DNA of 64,000 bases from Trochalopteron elliotii (taxonomy: Eukaryota; Chordata; Aves; Passeriformes; Leiothrichidae). The position numbers were made by a program, and so were the translations under genes. Within the stretch, counting starts at the first letter, position 1, and the number at the start of each line of letters is the position of its first letter. This document shows positions 34,945 to 45,447 of this stretch, piece by piece. Where the stretch lies: contig JANPWX010000054.1 in NCBI GenBank assembly GCA_024734555.1, positions 6,570,495-6,634,494 on the forward strand. The letters are read 5' to 3'. Under the pieces are notes generated by a model. The model did no database searches. It saw only the letters and a program-made list of their open reading frames with translations, and was not told the origin of the DNA.

Positions 34945-37900
34945 CACGCACTGAGAAACTGAAACCTATAACCATTACAACAGGGGCTTGAAACCTGAGC
35001 TCCTGTTTGCTGCTCTGGCATGCCCATAACCCCATGAAAACATCCACTTGAAGTATTATTCAGGCCAGAAATCTGACTGACAGTTTTTAACTCCATGCCA
35101 TGCAGCGCTATAACTTCACATACTCTGGCTGCACATCTCTGCAGCAGACTGCATGCAACGTCTTTCTGCTTGTCTGCTAACAAAATCACTAACTTTAAAA
35201 GAACGGTTTCACAAACTCCTACAAAAGGAAAGCAAGTGGACAAGCACACACACTCAGTCTAAGCTGAATTTGTTATTATGAACTGGACTCCATGCTTTCT
35301 TTCACATAACACTCAGCTAACTCTATGGTTTTATAAGGTGCCAGAGGAATGTATTTCCTGTTATCTGAAACACATCACTTCTAGAGCACATGAACGACAG
35401 TTTGTGTCGAGTGTCTACAATAAACTAAGAGGGCTGTCAAGTCTGATGGCATATTAGTTTGTCACTTGTAACAGGCAAAGCTGTGTGAGCAGATTAGACA
35501 ATGCTACATAATTTAATAATTTTATCATGTATTCTGCTTGACATTACCAGCTATTCCTCATGATTTCATCTGCCTATGAGACTACAAGCCAGATGCAGAC
35601 CCTTTTTGCTGAAATGAATACTGTCTATCCATACACAAACACTGTTTAACCCGTAAAAGGCAAGCTTGGCTTTCAACACCAAAAAAACCCCTTCAATTTT
35701 AATTCCTGGAAACTCACACATAAAAAAAAAATTAAAATCATACCATACCAAAAAGCCTCTGACAGCATCATTTTAAGAAAATCAATCACCTAATATATAG
35801 AACAATATCTAGTATATAGAACACAAATATATGGAAATCCTATACACACAGAGACCTCCATACATGCATACAGTTATCATGAATTAAGAAAATAGATAGT
35901 TATCAATGAGTAGAACAAGGGGAGGCACCTACATGTGAACCAGCAACACTGTTTAAAAGACCAGCAGCACATCAGCCACATGCATGTATCTGCAAACATT
36001 GCAGCCTGCCTTCTAAACACAGCTTCCCATTCTAAGGCTCCAAGTGGGAACACACAAGAGATGAACAGATAAGTTTAGGACATCGGGAGGAGTTATAGAC
36101 ACACTGAGTGAACTGCTTACAAATGGGAATCAAAATCTTCCCTGGAAATACTGTTTCAGAATTCTTTACTTGGTGTATTACCCATTTCAAAATACAGAAG
36201 ACATAAAAATTAAAATATTTTGCTCCAGTTCTTTTACACTTGACACTTCTCTGCAGGTATTCAATATGAAAAACTGGTTTTGTACAGATACAAAAAAGCC
36301 CAAGGGGGCAAAATAGGCCGAACAGTTTTGCTCAAACTTTTGTTAGTTGACTGCAACTCACAGAAATATAGCTAAGATGGCAGCAAATATAGGAGTGTGG
36401 ATAAGGCATTAGCCAAATCCAAACTACTGAAAAAGCACTAGGTTATTCTGAAAAAAATTCCTCTGAGTCTGGTATCTGCCCACAGAGAATCAGCCTATCA
36501 AATTTTTAAAGGGCATTTCTTTTAACTAAACTCCTGTAATATATTTTATGCAGAGTTACATTACTAATCATTTCCATGGGATTTCACACAGGAGAAGTAC
36601 CAATTACATCCTCCTGTATGAATCTGTGGAGGTAGAACAAGGAAGAAATCATGATGTTTTCAAGGTTTATCTATAAAGCATCTGCACACTCACTTTGTTC
36701 GTGTCAAAAATCCAAACAAGAGCAGTTTCCCCTGAAGTTTACTGAGATCACAAATTAACAACAACTCTTTGTAAAGAGTTATGCCCTCACTTACAAGAGC
36801 AGCTCAAAGTATACACCCTGGTCCCACACTGCTTGCAAGCAGCTTCAATTCTCTCAGCCAACTTTGGCCCAGAGACTCCCAAAGCTATTGCTAATGTGAT
36901 GTAGTCAGAAACTTATCTGTACAATGGCAAGAATCTGTTTTGTGTTTCTAGAAATCTGATTTTGTTTTAGGAGTGTGAAGAGAGAAAAACTCACATCCCA
37001 ACTTTGTGAGCATATAAATCAGTGCAGCCCATAATGAAAACTTAGTTCCTCGCAACTCATAAGTGCAAAGTGTTCAGATTCAAATATCCTTATCAATATT
37101 TACTCTTAGCAAACTAGTTGGTTTATTTTTCCTTTATGTTGCAGATATTTGTGTCACTTTCCAGCTGTTTATGTAATTCTGATCTAAATCAGGGTTGATG
37201 ACAATTTGCAACATCCCCATTTGATTTTTTCAAGTAACTGTTCTAGGAAGTCTTTCAAATGAATTATTCTGAGGATATAGAGAATTCCTAATTTACTAAG
37301 CAGTTTAAAACAAAAACACGACAAAAAAGAGTCAAAAGGACTGGAAAAGCCACTCATCCAGTTCCCCTGATACCTCCCTGGTACAGGTAGTTAATCAAGA
37401 TACTGAACAACTGCCTTCCTATTGTGTTCAGGCAAGTTCCTTGATGATTAGTTCTGCTTCCAGTTTCCATCTGAAGTTATTATAATGACTAATAAATCAC
37501 TAAGTGTATAACAGGCGATCACTGCATTACATGTCTGATGTGATGCCACCATATACAAAAAAATGTCTTTAAAAAGTGAACTTGCCTCTTCTTATAACCT
37601 CTATTACTAAACATTAAAAAGGTGCAGCTATCATTTCAGTCACCACCAGAAACTGCAAGGAAGACCACATATGTAGTGAACATAAGAGACAGAAGTGACA
37701 GAAATTGATAAAAACTTCATCACATGGCTGACACCCCATATATCAAAGCCCTAAATCTCATTCTCTGCTTGCCTCCAATTTCCATCAAAGCCTGCCAGCT
37801 GCACATTTATTGAGAAGTTTGTGATCTGACAGCTACTGTATTACCAACATTAATGATGCATCAGTCTCCAGAATTACTGGGGAAACAGTCCAATTGATTT

Positions 37901-38500
37901 TATTATTATACAGAGTTCCTCACATTTCATTTCAGGCAGCTTCCTACCACAAATTTTAGCAATAACTAAAAATGCTACACAGCTGATGCACAAAATGCTG
38001 GGGCGAAAGATGGTTACCACAGCTTCATGCCACTCCATTCTCCCTCCAGGAGAGCTCCAAATCACTCAGACACTACTGTGTAACCCATGAGTTATTGGTC
38101 CATAGCTAAAAGGGCTTACACATTACAGGGTGATAAACAGTGCAGCACTAATATTCACTGATTTGCCCAAGAAAGCTACAGACACATGATGTCATCAGCT
38201 CCCAAAAAAAGCAGTTTTCTCAAAGTCTTCTAAATCCCTGCTCTTGACATTCAAAAAAAAATTCCCCAGGGCAGTGGCAGGCAGGGGGGCAGGCAGAGAT
38301 AACTTTCAAGATATTTCCACACAGAATGAAATTGTTTCCACAGGTACCATAAAGAGAACATATTTTCTTTGCAGCAAAGAGCCCACTTTAATCTGTCCTT
38401 TTCATCCTAGAAAGCTTTCTTCAGTTGAACGAATAACAATCACAGATATTAAAAGATGCAAGACAAGAAATCAAGCTTATAGGGGCTTTTCTGAATCATG
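34945..38500. other. No gene seen
   Basis: Beyond the truncated CR1 5' end the sequence returns to unique AT-rich DNA. There is no open frame above about 100 codons, no extra CR1 pieces and no RNA gene. Confidence 0.55.
36763..36780. repeat. Near-palindrome with 8-bp arms
   Basis: AACTCTTT and AAAGAGTT flank GT. It is perfect over 8 bp per arm. A few such are expected by chance. Confidence 0.85.
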
Positions 38501-38506
38501 AACAAA

Positions 38507-38580
38507 TATTTTATTGTATATATTATATAATAAATAATATATATTATATATATGATACATAATAAATAATATATAGTTTT
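38507..38580. repeat. AT-only tract with a 32-bp duplication
   Basis: A stretch almost wholly A and T contains the 17-mer ATAATAAATAATATATA at 38,527-38,543 and again at 38,559-38,575, a 32-bp offset that indicates a tandem duplication. Such tracts unwind easily and are often matrix-attachment or fragile sequences. Confidence 0.88.
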
Positions 38581-38673
38581 TAGATATATACAGAACTTCA
38601 AATTTCCAGTATCAGTTAGGAAAGGATCACTGTGAAATATCCAGCATTCATTTCCAGCAGTACCCAGATTTAC

Positions 38674-38720
38674 TATTTTTTTTGTTGTTTTTGTTTTGGG
38701 GGGGTTTTAATTTTTTTTTT
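38674..38720 (+). repeat. T/G-rich low-complexity tract
   Basis: The tract holds T8-G-TTGTTTTTGTTTT, then G7, then TTTTAA and T10. It is one of three T/G-rich tracts on the + strand; most similar tracts in this window are A/C-rich on + (T/G-rich on -). Confidence 0.9.
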
Positions 38721-38820
38721 ACAAGCCTGGCTACAACACCTAGCAGAGACTTTCCTGTCACTTTTTAAGTTTGAGAGAGAACATATAAATGCTGTCATAG
38801 TTTCAAGGTTCCATATATCT

Positions 38821-41090
38821 GGGGGAGGAGGGGGGTAAGAAAGAGAGAAACACAGTTTTCCTTCTCTATTTTTGATCTCCTAGGTTCAACTTTTCCAAAG
38901 GTCATGAACAAAATATTTTTAAGCACTTATATTAACAGTGGTTTACTCACTTCCTTGGATAGATGAGTTCTGCAGCATAGTGACAAGAGAAATACATCAG
39001 ATGGAACAAACAAGAAATGCTGCCAAAGTAGAATGAGATCCTTTCACATTTACCTTTTTTAACTTGACAACAGCAATTCAGTGAAGGTGAGTTTTGTAAG
39101 AAATGAATTTGAGTTATTAGAGGAGATAGACCTTCAAACTGATCAATACAAGTGCTTTAAAAAACCTGCTGCAAAAGAAAGTACTGTATCTGCTTCTATA
39201 GAAACTCTTCCCTTACTCCATAGCAAGATCTCAAATTAGAAGCACTACAGAAAAAAAAGCTAATCACTAGCAAATGCATAGAGTATAGCAAGCTGCTTCC
39301 AGATGTGTAATACAACCCAGACCTTACACAAGTAAGTGGTACAAAATGCCTGTTCCATTTTTCTTTCTCGTTTTCTTGCAGTCCACTCTTTAAAGGACAT
39401 GCAACATATTCATCCGTGAGGAACAGCCACAGTCAGCCTGCATCCTTCTCCCAGGCTCTGCTCCCCAAGCAAAGAGCAAACATATCTGCACATTAGCATT
39501 ACCTATATTAATTATGGGATCACCTAAAATGGATCCCAGTCTTAACTGTGCTCAGATTCACAAATTTAGACGGAGAGCCATGTTCCACGCTGCCCACCTG
39601 ACACCTGCCAGAGGGTCAGTTCGGCTGTGAACACCTTACTGATCACAGCCTGCAAAGCCAAGGGCAAATGAAATGGGTCCTCATTCACTTCAGTACAAAC
39701 AGTTCAGCAGCTGCCAGACAGAAGCTGAAATGTCGGAGGAAGGGGCAGAGTAGACCAGCCCTTCTGAGCAGGAAATCGAACAGACAAGCCCAAAGCAGGA
39801 GATTTAGTGTGTGTTGGATTTTTGTTGTTTAGCTTTTGGTTTGTTGGTTTGGTTTTTTTTAAGCGCTACCTAATTATCCACTTATATATGTACAAAACTT
39901 TCACCTATACTTGCATGTGGCATCAAGTACAGCAGATACTTTCTTAGCATTACCTTTTGAGGTATCCAAAAGAAGCAGCAAACCACTCAGGAAGATAGAA
40001 TTGGTTTGAGAAAGCAGAACTTTCCAAGTATCTTCCTGACTGCCGTGAGCACAGGTTTAAATATCCACAGACCATTTAGAGGACAGCGACAACCAAACTT
40101 TTTTACTTTACTGGAACAGCTTACCTTTAAACATACACATTAAGAAAAGCCCAAAACATTGCAATTATTTTGTAATACATGTAACGAACTGAATGCAGGA
40201 AACTAATAGAGAATTCATTAACTTGGGAACAAACAGTTCTTATAATTAGTTACCAGAAAACATTGAGCATGCATTTACAGGTTTATTCTTGAATCACTAA
40301 GTACAACTCTAGGCACTGAGGTTGAATACCTTGGAGGGAGGAAGGGAACAAAACCCCTGAAGTATTTAAACTATCAGTCACTCCATGATTTCCTAGATCA
40401 AGAACCAAACTTACACTGTTTATTTGTGCATATAGCCACTCCTGTTGTTAGAAAGCTGTTATCCACCATGCAAAGTGACAACTTCTGTAGGTTGAACACT
40501 AGCATGAGTAAGCTGATAAAAATCACGTTAAACTGGGACTTTTATCTCTCTTATACAGCTGGTGTAGATGCAGGCAGTCATACTGCTATTAATGTTTCAG
40601 ATTATTAAAAAGACTGCTTAAGTGGAAAATGCTTAATATTCATGAAGTCTCTTTAGTATCTGATTAGGTTCTTCTCTTTCCTCTGCCTTGTGCTTCATTT
40701 ATTACATTTTTCACCTGGGCCAAAATATGCAACTACAAAACCACCATTCTTTTGCTTTTAGCAGACACTGAATGTTGCTAAATATAAAGGGATTTCTTTC
40801 CTTTTGGAAAGCTGGAAAGGAACATTTACTCAGCAGAAAAACATACCCAGCTTTCAACTTAAACCAACAAATGCTTCTAACATACACTGCCTTATGGTAA
40901 AAGCAAGTCACACTAACGTAATCTGTTCTGATAAGCCATTATTACATATTATTATATTAATAATTAGGCTCCTGGGAATGGGCAGGAAGTACACAGTAAT
41001 GCAAGATGGTCCCTGGGAGACTGCACCGACCAACAGCAGCCCTGAACCCCGCATCCTCAAAGCAAGGGTTCATGACTACCGTGCACAGAT
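38821..41090. other. No gene seen; isolated splice-like sites
   Basis: A minus-strand donor at 38,950 (GGAA then GTGAGTAAA) and a minus-strand acceptor at 38,819-38,821 behind a C/T run are 130 bases apart. A plus-strand AAG then GTGAGTTT lies at 39,085. No frame continues across them convincingly. Confidence 0.45.
39806..39860 (+). repeat. T/G-rich low-complexity tract
   Basis: A run of T and G with hardly any other base, of the form GTGTGTTGGATTTTTGTTG and onward to GGTTTGGTTTTTTTT. It is low-complexity sequence without coding content. Confidence 0.85.
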
Positions 41091-41096
41091 TACGTG

Positions 41097-41130
41097 ATGC
41101 CAAATAAATTATACCTCATGCCAAATAAAT
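41097..41130 (+). repeat. 13-bp direct repeat, 21-bp period
   Basis: ATGCCAAATAAAT occurs at 41,097-41,109 and again at 41,118-41,130, a partial tandem duplication with a 21-bp period. It lies about 250 bases left of the CpG islet. Confidence 0.9.
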
Positions 41131-41369
41131 CCTCAGGGGAGAATGACGACAGGAAAAACCCATGCCTAACAATGAAGGCCACGATTTGACCCGCATGGCA
41201 AATTTTATTATCATAGTTCATGCAGCTTTCTGAGGGCTTAGGAAACGCACAAACGTCCTTAAAGTATTAACTTTATTTCCTAAAACAATCTTGTTCCATC
41301 ACAACCACTCCTTAAACTGTGGCTCCAGCAGGCTGCTGTATGAAAATGAACTCATTTGTGAGAGCCACA

Positions 41370-41590
41370 AACCTAAGCTGCATCCCGTCGGAGGCCCCTC
41401 GGCCGCCCTTGCCGAGGCTTCCCATTAGAGCGGAATGGTTTGGGTCGGAAGGGGCCTTTCCGCTGTTTCCCTTCAGGAGGGGAACGCAGGGCCGCCCGCA
41501 GCCGGGGCAGAAACAGCCCAGCCCCGCAGCACGGCCGGCCTGCCAGCTGCCCCAGCCCGGACAGTGCCCAGCCCCGCATGGCTCTGTCTG
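41370..41590. promoter_or_regulatory. Orphan CpG-rich islet
   Basis: About seventeen CpG dinucleotides fall within some 200 bases of high GC, surrounded by CpG-poor AT-rich DNA. Open frames on both strands cross it (139 codons at 41,319-41,738 on +, 101 codons at 41,312-41,617 on -), which is expected where stop codons are rare. It may be an internal promoter or enhancer that stays unmethylated, or a GC-rich insertion. Part of it resembles the CR1 3' end. Confidence 0.55.
41433..41459 (-). mobile_element. Possible CR1 3'-end fragment
   Basis: GAATGGTTTGGGTCGGAAGG and the next bases resemble the reverse complement of the CR1 3' end as found in avian CR1 copies. The similarity covers only about 27 bases and stops abruptly; the sequence on either side is not CR1-like. 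It may be a relic or coincidence. Confidence 0.35.
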
Positions 41591-41820
41591 CTCAGGATCC
41601 TTCCTCATGACTTTCAATTGCCTCCACTGCCTTCACTCCCACCCGCTCCACAGAGCTCAGAGGGACACGGGGTGCCCAGTGCACCAGCAGCCCTGCCACA
41701 GCCCTCGGCATCCCCAGGCCTCCTCAGGACTCCATTAAAAAAATAAGCAAACTTAAAGTCCCTTTGGAAATAAACGTAATTTAAAAAAAAAATAAAAAGA
41801 TGTCTCAATTTTAAGAGTTA

Positions 41821-41821
41821 A

Positions 41822-41856
<35 letters not shown>

Positions 41857-41858
41857 AA
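41821..41858 (+). repeat. (AC)7 followed by A24
   Basis: Seven AC units (41,821-41,834) run directly into 24 A residues (41,835-41,858). There is an AATAAA-like A-rich stretch upstream at about 41,785-41,797. I looked for a processed retrocopy ending in this A run but recognise no gene in the GC-rich DNA upstream. Confidence 0.95.
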
Positions 41859-42532
41859 GGTGAAGTAGTTTAAGTTCATCTCCTCAGTGGTAATAAATAA
41901 GGCCTAAGCTTGGAGGCAAAGTTAACCACAATCCTGGGACTCGATCCAAGTCTCCCATGACAATAGGAAAACATTAGAACTCTAACATTCAAAATATTAT
42001 TTAACTTTTAAAGCCTTAGCACAGTTCAAAGTCTCCTTTGTGGAACAGCGCTTTTGAAAATGTCGGTTGCCTTCCAGAGACCATTTCCTCCTAATCAGGC
42101 CCGGCATTATTTAAATAGCGAGGAATACCAGCAAGAATAGGAATCGCTTGGCTGAGCCAGGGAGGGAGAGAGTCCTTAAAATCACTGCAGAATTCTTAAA
42201 TGCTGGTAAAAGGCCTAATCCTATATAATGATTTACGAAATGGCAAGGAAAATAGATTTACTGTGACAGTTTGAAAGGAGACCAACATAAATAAAATTAC
42301 TGCTCACATGGTGGCAGCCTCCCCACTGTCCCCTCAGTGGCTGCAGCACCCATAACAGAAGCCCTTCACCACCCAGGCCTCCCTCACAGGCAAAGCCAAG
42401 GAAAAAACAACAGAGCAACTTAAAAAGCAAATTATTTGCTCCAAAGTCAGACATTCCTTCCCAAGCACCAGCTAACTCTTGCCAGCGCAGCAGTTCACAG
42501 GTAACACTTCTGTGTATAGTGAATCCAGATTT

Positions 42533-42665
42533 GAAAACAAAACAAAAAAAAAGACAACTTTTTATTCCTCTCTCTTCACAAAAAAAACCAAAAAAAACCC
42601 CAACAACAACAAAAAAAAAAAGCCAAAAAAACCCCCCACCAAAAAACAGCAACTCCACAAAACTT
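42533..42665 (+). repeat. A/C-rich low-complexity tract
   Basis: Runs of A with interspersed C (including a CAACAACAAC piece and C6) extend over about 130 bases, with a short C/T patch at 42,558-42,578. A 146-codon minus-strand open frame across it is a composition artefact (Phe/Gly/Val runs). Confidence 0.9.
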
Positions 42666-44007
42666 AGACCCAAGAGTTTTGAGCTTTAGTTTTCTTCATT
42701 ACGTTTCCAACTACAGCAGTGTGGCTGCAATACACAAGGCCAGAGCACGGCACCAAATATATGGAGACCAAACACACTCAGCACTTCTCCAGCCAGTAAG
42801 TGTGATGTGGGTCAGGAAGGCCTGGTACCATTTATTTATGGGTTTTTTAATATATGGATGGCATACAGCCCCCACTTAAACATTTCTCTGCTGAAGGGCA
42901 GATGAGGCAGCAGCAGCGCTGATGGCCCCTGCTGCTGTGCTGGGGTCTGCACAGCCCAGTCACGCAGGTGCTGAGGGACAAGTTCTCTGCTGAAGCAAAG
43001 CCTTTCAGCTCCCAGCTGCCCAGCAAACGCACCCAAGTGTGCTGGGGAGGGACCAGCTGCTCTTCCCTGCCTCCACAGCACCAGGCAGCTGGGCTGTTGC
43101 TGTCCACATGCACACCCACCTCACATCAGCCCACACCCCCAGCTTCTGCATTCTTTCCTGCAGTCTGGATCCTTCTGCATCCATACGGAGAGGGGAAGCC
43201 CTCCCCTGAAATGGGGCCGCCCTCCTCCTTCTCCTAGATGCTATATCCCTTTGTACTGCTTCACTCACTGCCTCCTCACAGCCAGTATCGAGCATCTTCT
43301 GTAATGTGAAATTACTGAATAAATATGACGAATGCCCTCTCCCTGGCAGAGCCATGCCAAAGACTGTAAGCAGGTCATTAACTGCCAAGGTCATCTTGTT
43401 TGTGAAAAAGAAAGGAAAACATTACCATTAAGACTCTAATACGGTAAAACAGCAATGACAGCAACAAGGAAACATAAGCTTAATGTTTCCTTTAACCCTC
43501 ACTTAAAAACACATTTGAAGTCATCTGATTAGGCCACATGACTTTGCCCATTACCATTCACTGAGCAGGTTTGGGCTGGATTCAGCCCAGTTTCACACTT
43601 GTACCCCAACATTTTGTGCAGGATCTATTGAACCTTATCTCAAAGCAGAAAGCAATGAATTAATCTGACGTTTTGAAACCTGTCATCAGGAGGGCCACCA
43701 ACCCCCTCCCGCTCATCAGCTTTTAGGGCACATTACTGAATCTTTGCAGGGCCGTGTGGGACTTCCCTGGGTGCAGCAGCAACTGCCCTGCAATCCCCAG
43801 CAGACTCCCCAGCCTCCCCCCTTTCCTGCAGGGAGCATATAAATTTTTCTCCATCTGAGTCTTAACTACTGTTTGTCTGCAGACTTGTAAAATGCACTAA
43901 GAAATGCCTAATGAGACACTGATCTGGCATCCAAATGTTCTCCCCCATGCATTTCCCCAGTGGGTCGTTGCCTGAGCAGCACACACGTTGAGGCTGTAAT
44001 TTGTTTG

Positions 44008-44059
44008 CCAGCTCTCCAAGGAAGGAAGGAAGGAAAGTGGGCGGGTGGGTGAGAGCTGG
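44008..44059 (+). repeat. Inverted repeat enclosing a (GGAA)n microsatellite
   Basis: CCAGCTCTC (44,008-44,016) and GAGAGCTGG (44,051-44,059) are perfect 9-bp complements. The 34-base loop contains four GGAA units and then GTGGGCGGGTGGGT. GGAA repeats are binding platforms for ETS-family factors. Nine-base arms at this spacing are expected several times by chance in 64 kb. Confidence 0.85.
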
Positions 44060-44122
44060 AGTCAGTGCAACATCAGCACATGGCTGGCTTGCACATGTTT
44101 TCAGTCACTCACTACTAAGAAA

Positions 44123-44149
44123 ATATATACGTATACACACACACACACA
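44123..44149 (+). repeat. 27-nt alternating purine-pyrimidine run
   Basis: Purine and pyrimidine alternate without a break from ATATATACGTATAC through (AC)n. Such runs, especially AC repeats, can adopt Z-DNA. Confidence 0.9.
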
Positions 44150-45413
44150 GAGAACAACGCTGAAGGCCAAATGAAGACAAGGAGGTTGCTAGGATAACAT
44201 TACTTCCTTCACACCAGGAGCTAATAAAATAAGTAAAAAACACAGTTCTCAAGACAAAGACTGATACACATGAAGATTTTGAGAGCCTATGAAAATGCAA
44301 TCCTTCCCAGTTCCAGGTAGCTGCACTTCTGTACTACCAGGGACCTTGCAAATTATTTACCTTACAGTAGCACTGTAAAAGTAGCTTCTGCACACCAACT
44401 AGGGAAGTCTAGATAAAAGATGGAATATTGCATAATTAACCCTGTATGCTGATTTTTTCCTCTTCACCACAAATCACTTCACGCAGAACCAGCACACCTT
44501 GTTTTATTACGGGGACACCCTGAAGTCTAAACAATCATTCCAAAGTTACTTTAGAAGTTTGGAGGGGAAGAATTAGCTGAATCAGACAACCACAGCCTGG
44601 AGTTCAGTGACCCAAGGCCAAGCCTCCTGCCCTCTAACTGAGCACTTAACTCTTGCCAGAAAGGGCCTGAACATGTAGACAAAAGCATCTCACAGGTCGG
44701 TGAGCTATTACCTTGCCTGCTGCTGCTAGAAGGAGTTACCCATGCAGCTGGGTTTGCATTCTCTAAACACATCTTCAATACTGCAGCATAAGGCCTTGCA
44801 GTATTTTTAAAAAGATTATTTTTGAAAGGACTTTAAATATTTTAAAATCCTGAAATAGGTTCCAGACTACAAATATTTACATACATTCTTTCCTGTGCAA
44901 GGAGTTTGACTAAGTTTAAAAAACCATTTTTATGTCTAACCTTAACTGTGTATATAAATATTTACAGGGTTGTGACTTTGATTTCCCTCCCCTGTGCTCA
45001 GTACATCACCTGGTTCTTGAGTGGCTGGGGTCAAAGAAGTGAACTGTTTTCTCACTGTCATGCATTATCCCTATCCTGTGTTGCCTGGCTTGCTACCAGA
45101 GCAGGAACAATGGGGAAATCCAAAACCTAAAACCCCAAGCTACTTTTAAGTGGTTGGCATTCTGCAAAAACACTGTCAAAGAGCTAGACTGAAACTTGAA
45201 TATTCAACTTTCATATTCTGAAACCTCAAGCAGATTAATTTGAGTGGGTATTAAAGGGATGCTGTAAACCCATTTTGCTCTCTTCCTGCAAAAACTTACA
45301 TTGGAGTTACTCACATGGGAGTTAGTAATGAGGCAGCTCATGTGGCCTCAGTGGTGTGCACACAGATAAGCCTGTGACCTCTACAGGCAGGGGCATTTAA
45401 AAAGCTTCAGGAT

Positions 45414-45447
45414 TAAAAACAAAAAAATCAAAACAAAACCCTAAAAC
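45414..45447 (+). repeat. A/C-rich low-complexity tract
   Basis: The tract reads AAAAACAAAAAAATCAAAAC and continues as AAAACCCTAAAAC. It is low-complexity and A-rich. Confidence 0.8.

Noticed and set aside
4727..36780. Several 8- to 10-bp perfect hairpins (4.7, 9.5, 18.2, 27.7 and 36.8 kb) as possible structured RNAs
   Set aside because: Simple counting predicts several such stems at these loop lengths in 64 kb; none extends to a precursor-length fold. They are listed only as repeats.
38819..38970. Two minus-strand exon pieces separated by a 130-base intron
   Set aside because: The individual sites look good, but the exon lengths and frames do not make a consistent model; likely chance.
41560..41585. 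GGACAGTGCC, resembling the right half of an RE1/NRSF site
   Set aside because: No left half-site at the required spacing.
41319..41738. 139-codon plus-strand open frame
   Set aside because: Overlaps other open frames on both strands in a CpG-rich patch; no family resemblance.
41300..41858. Processed retrocopy ending in the A24 run
   Set aside because: No recognisable gene sequence upstream and no flanking target-site duplication seen.
42233..42673. 146-codon minus-strand open frame
   Set aside because: Mostly a translation of the A/C-rich tract (runs of Phe, Gly and Val).
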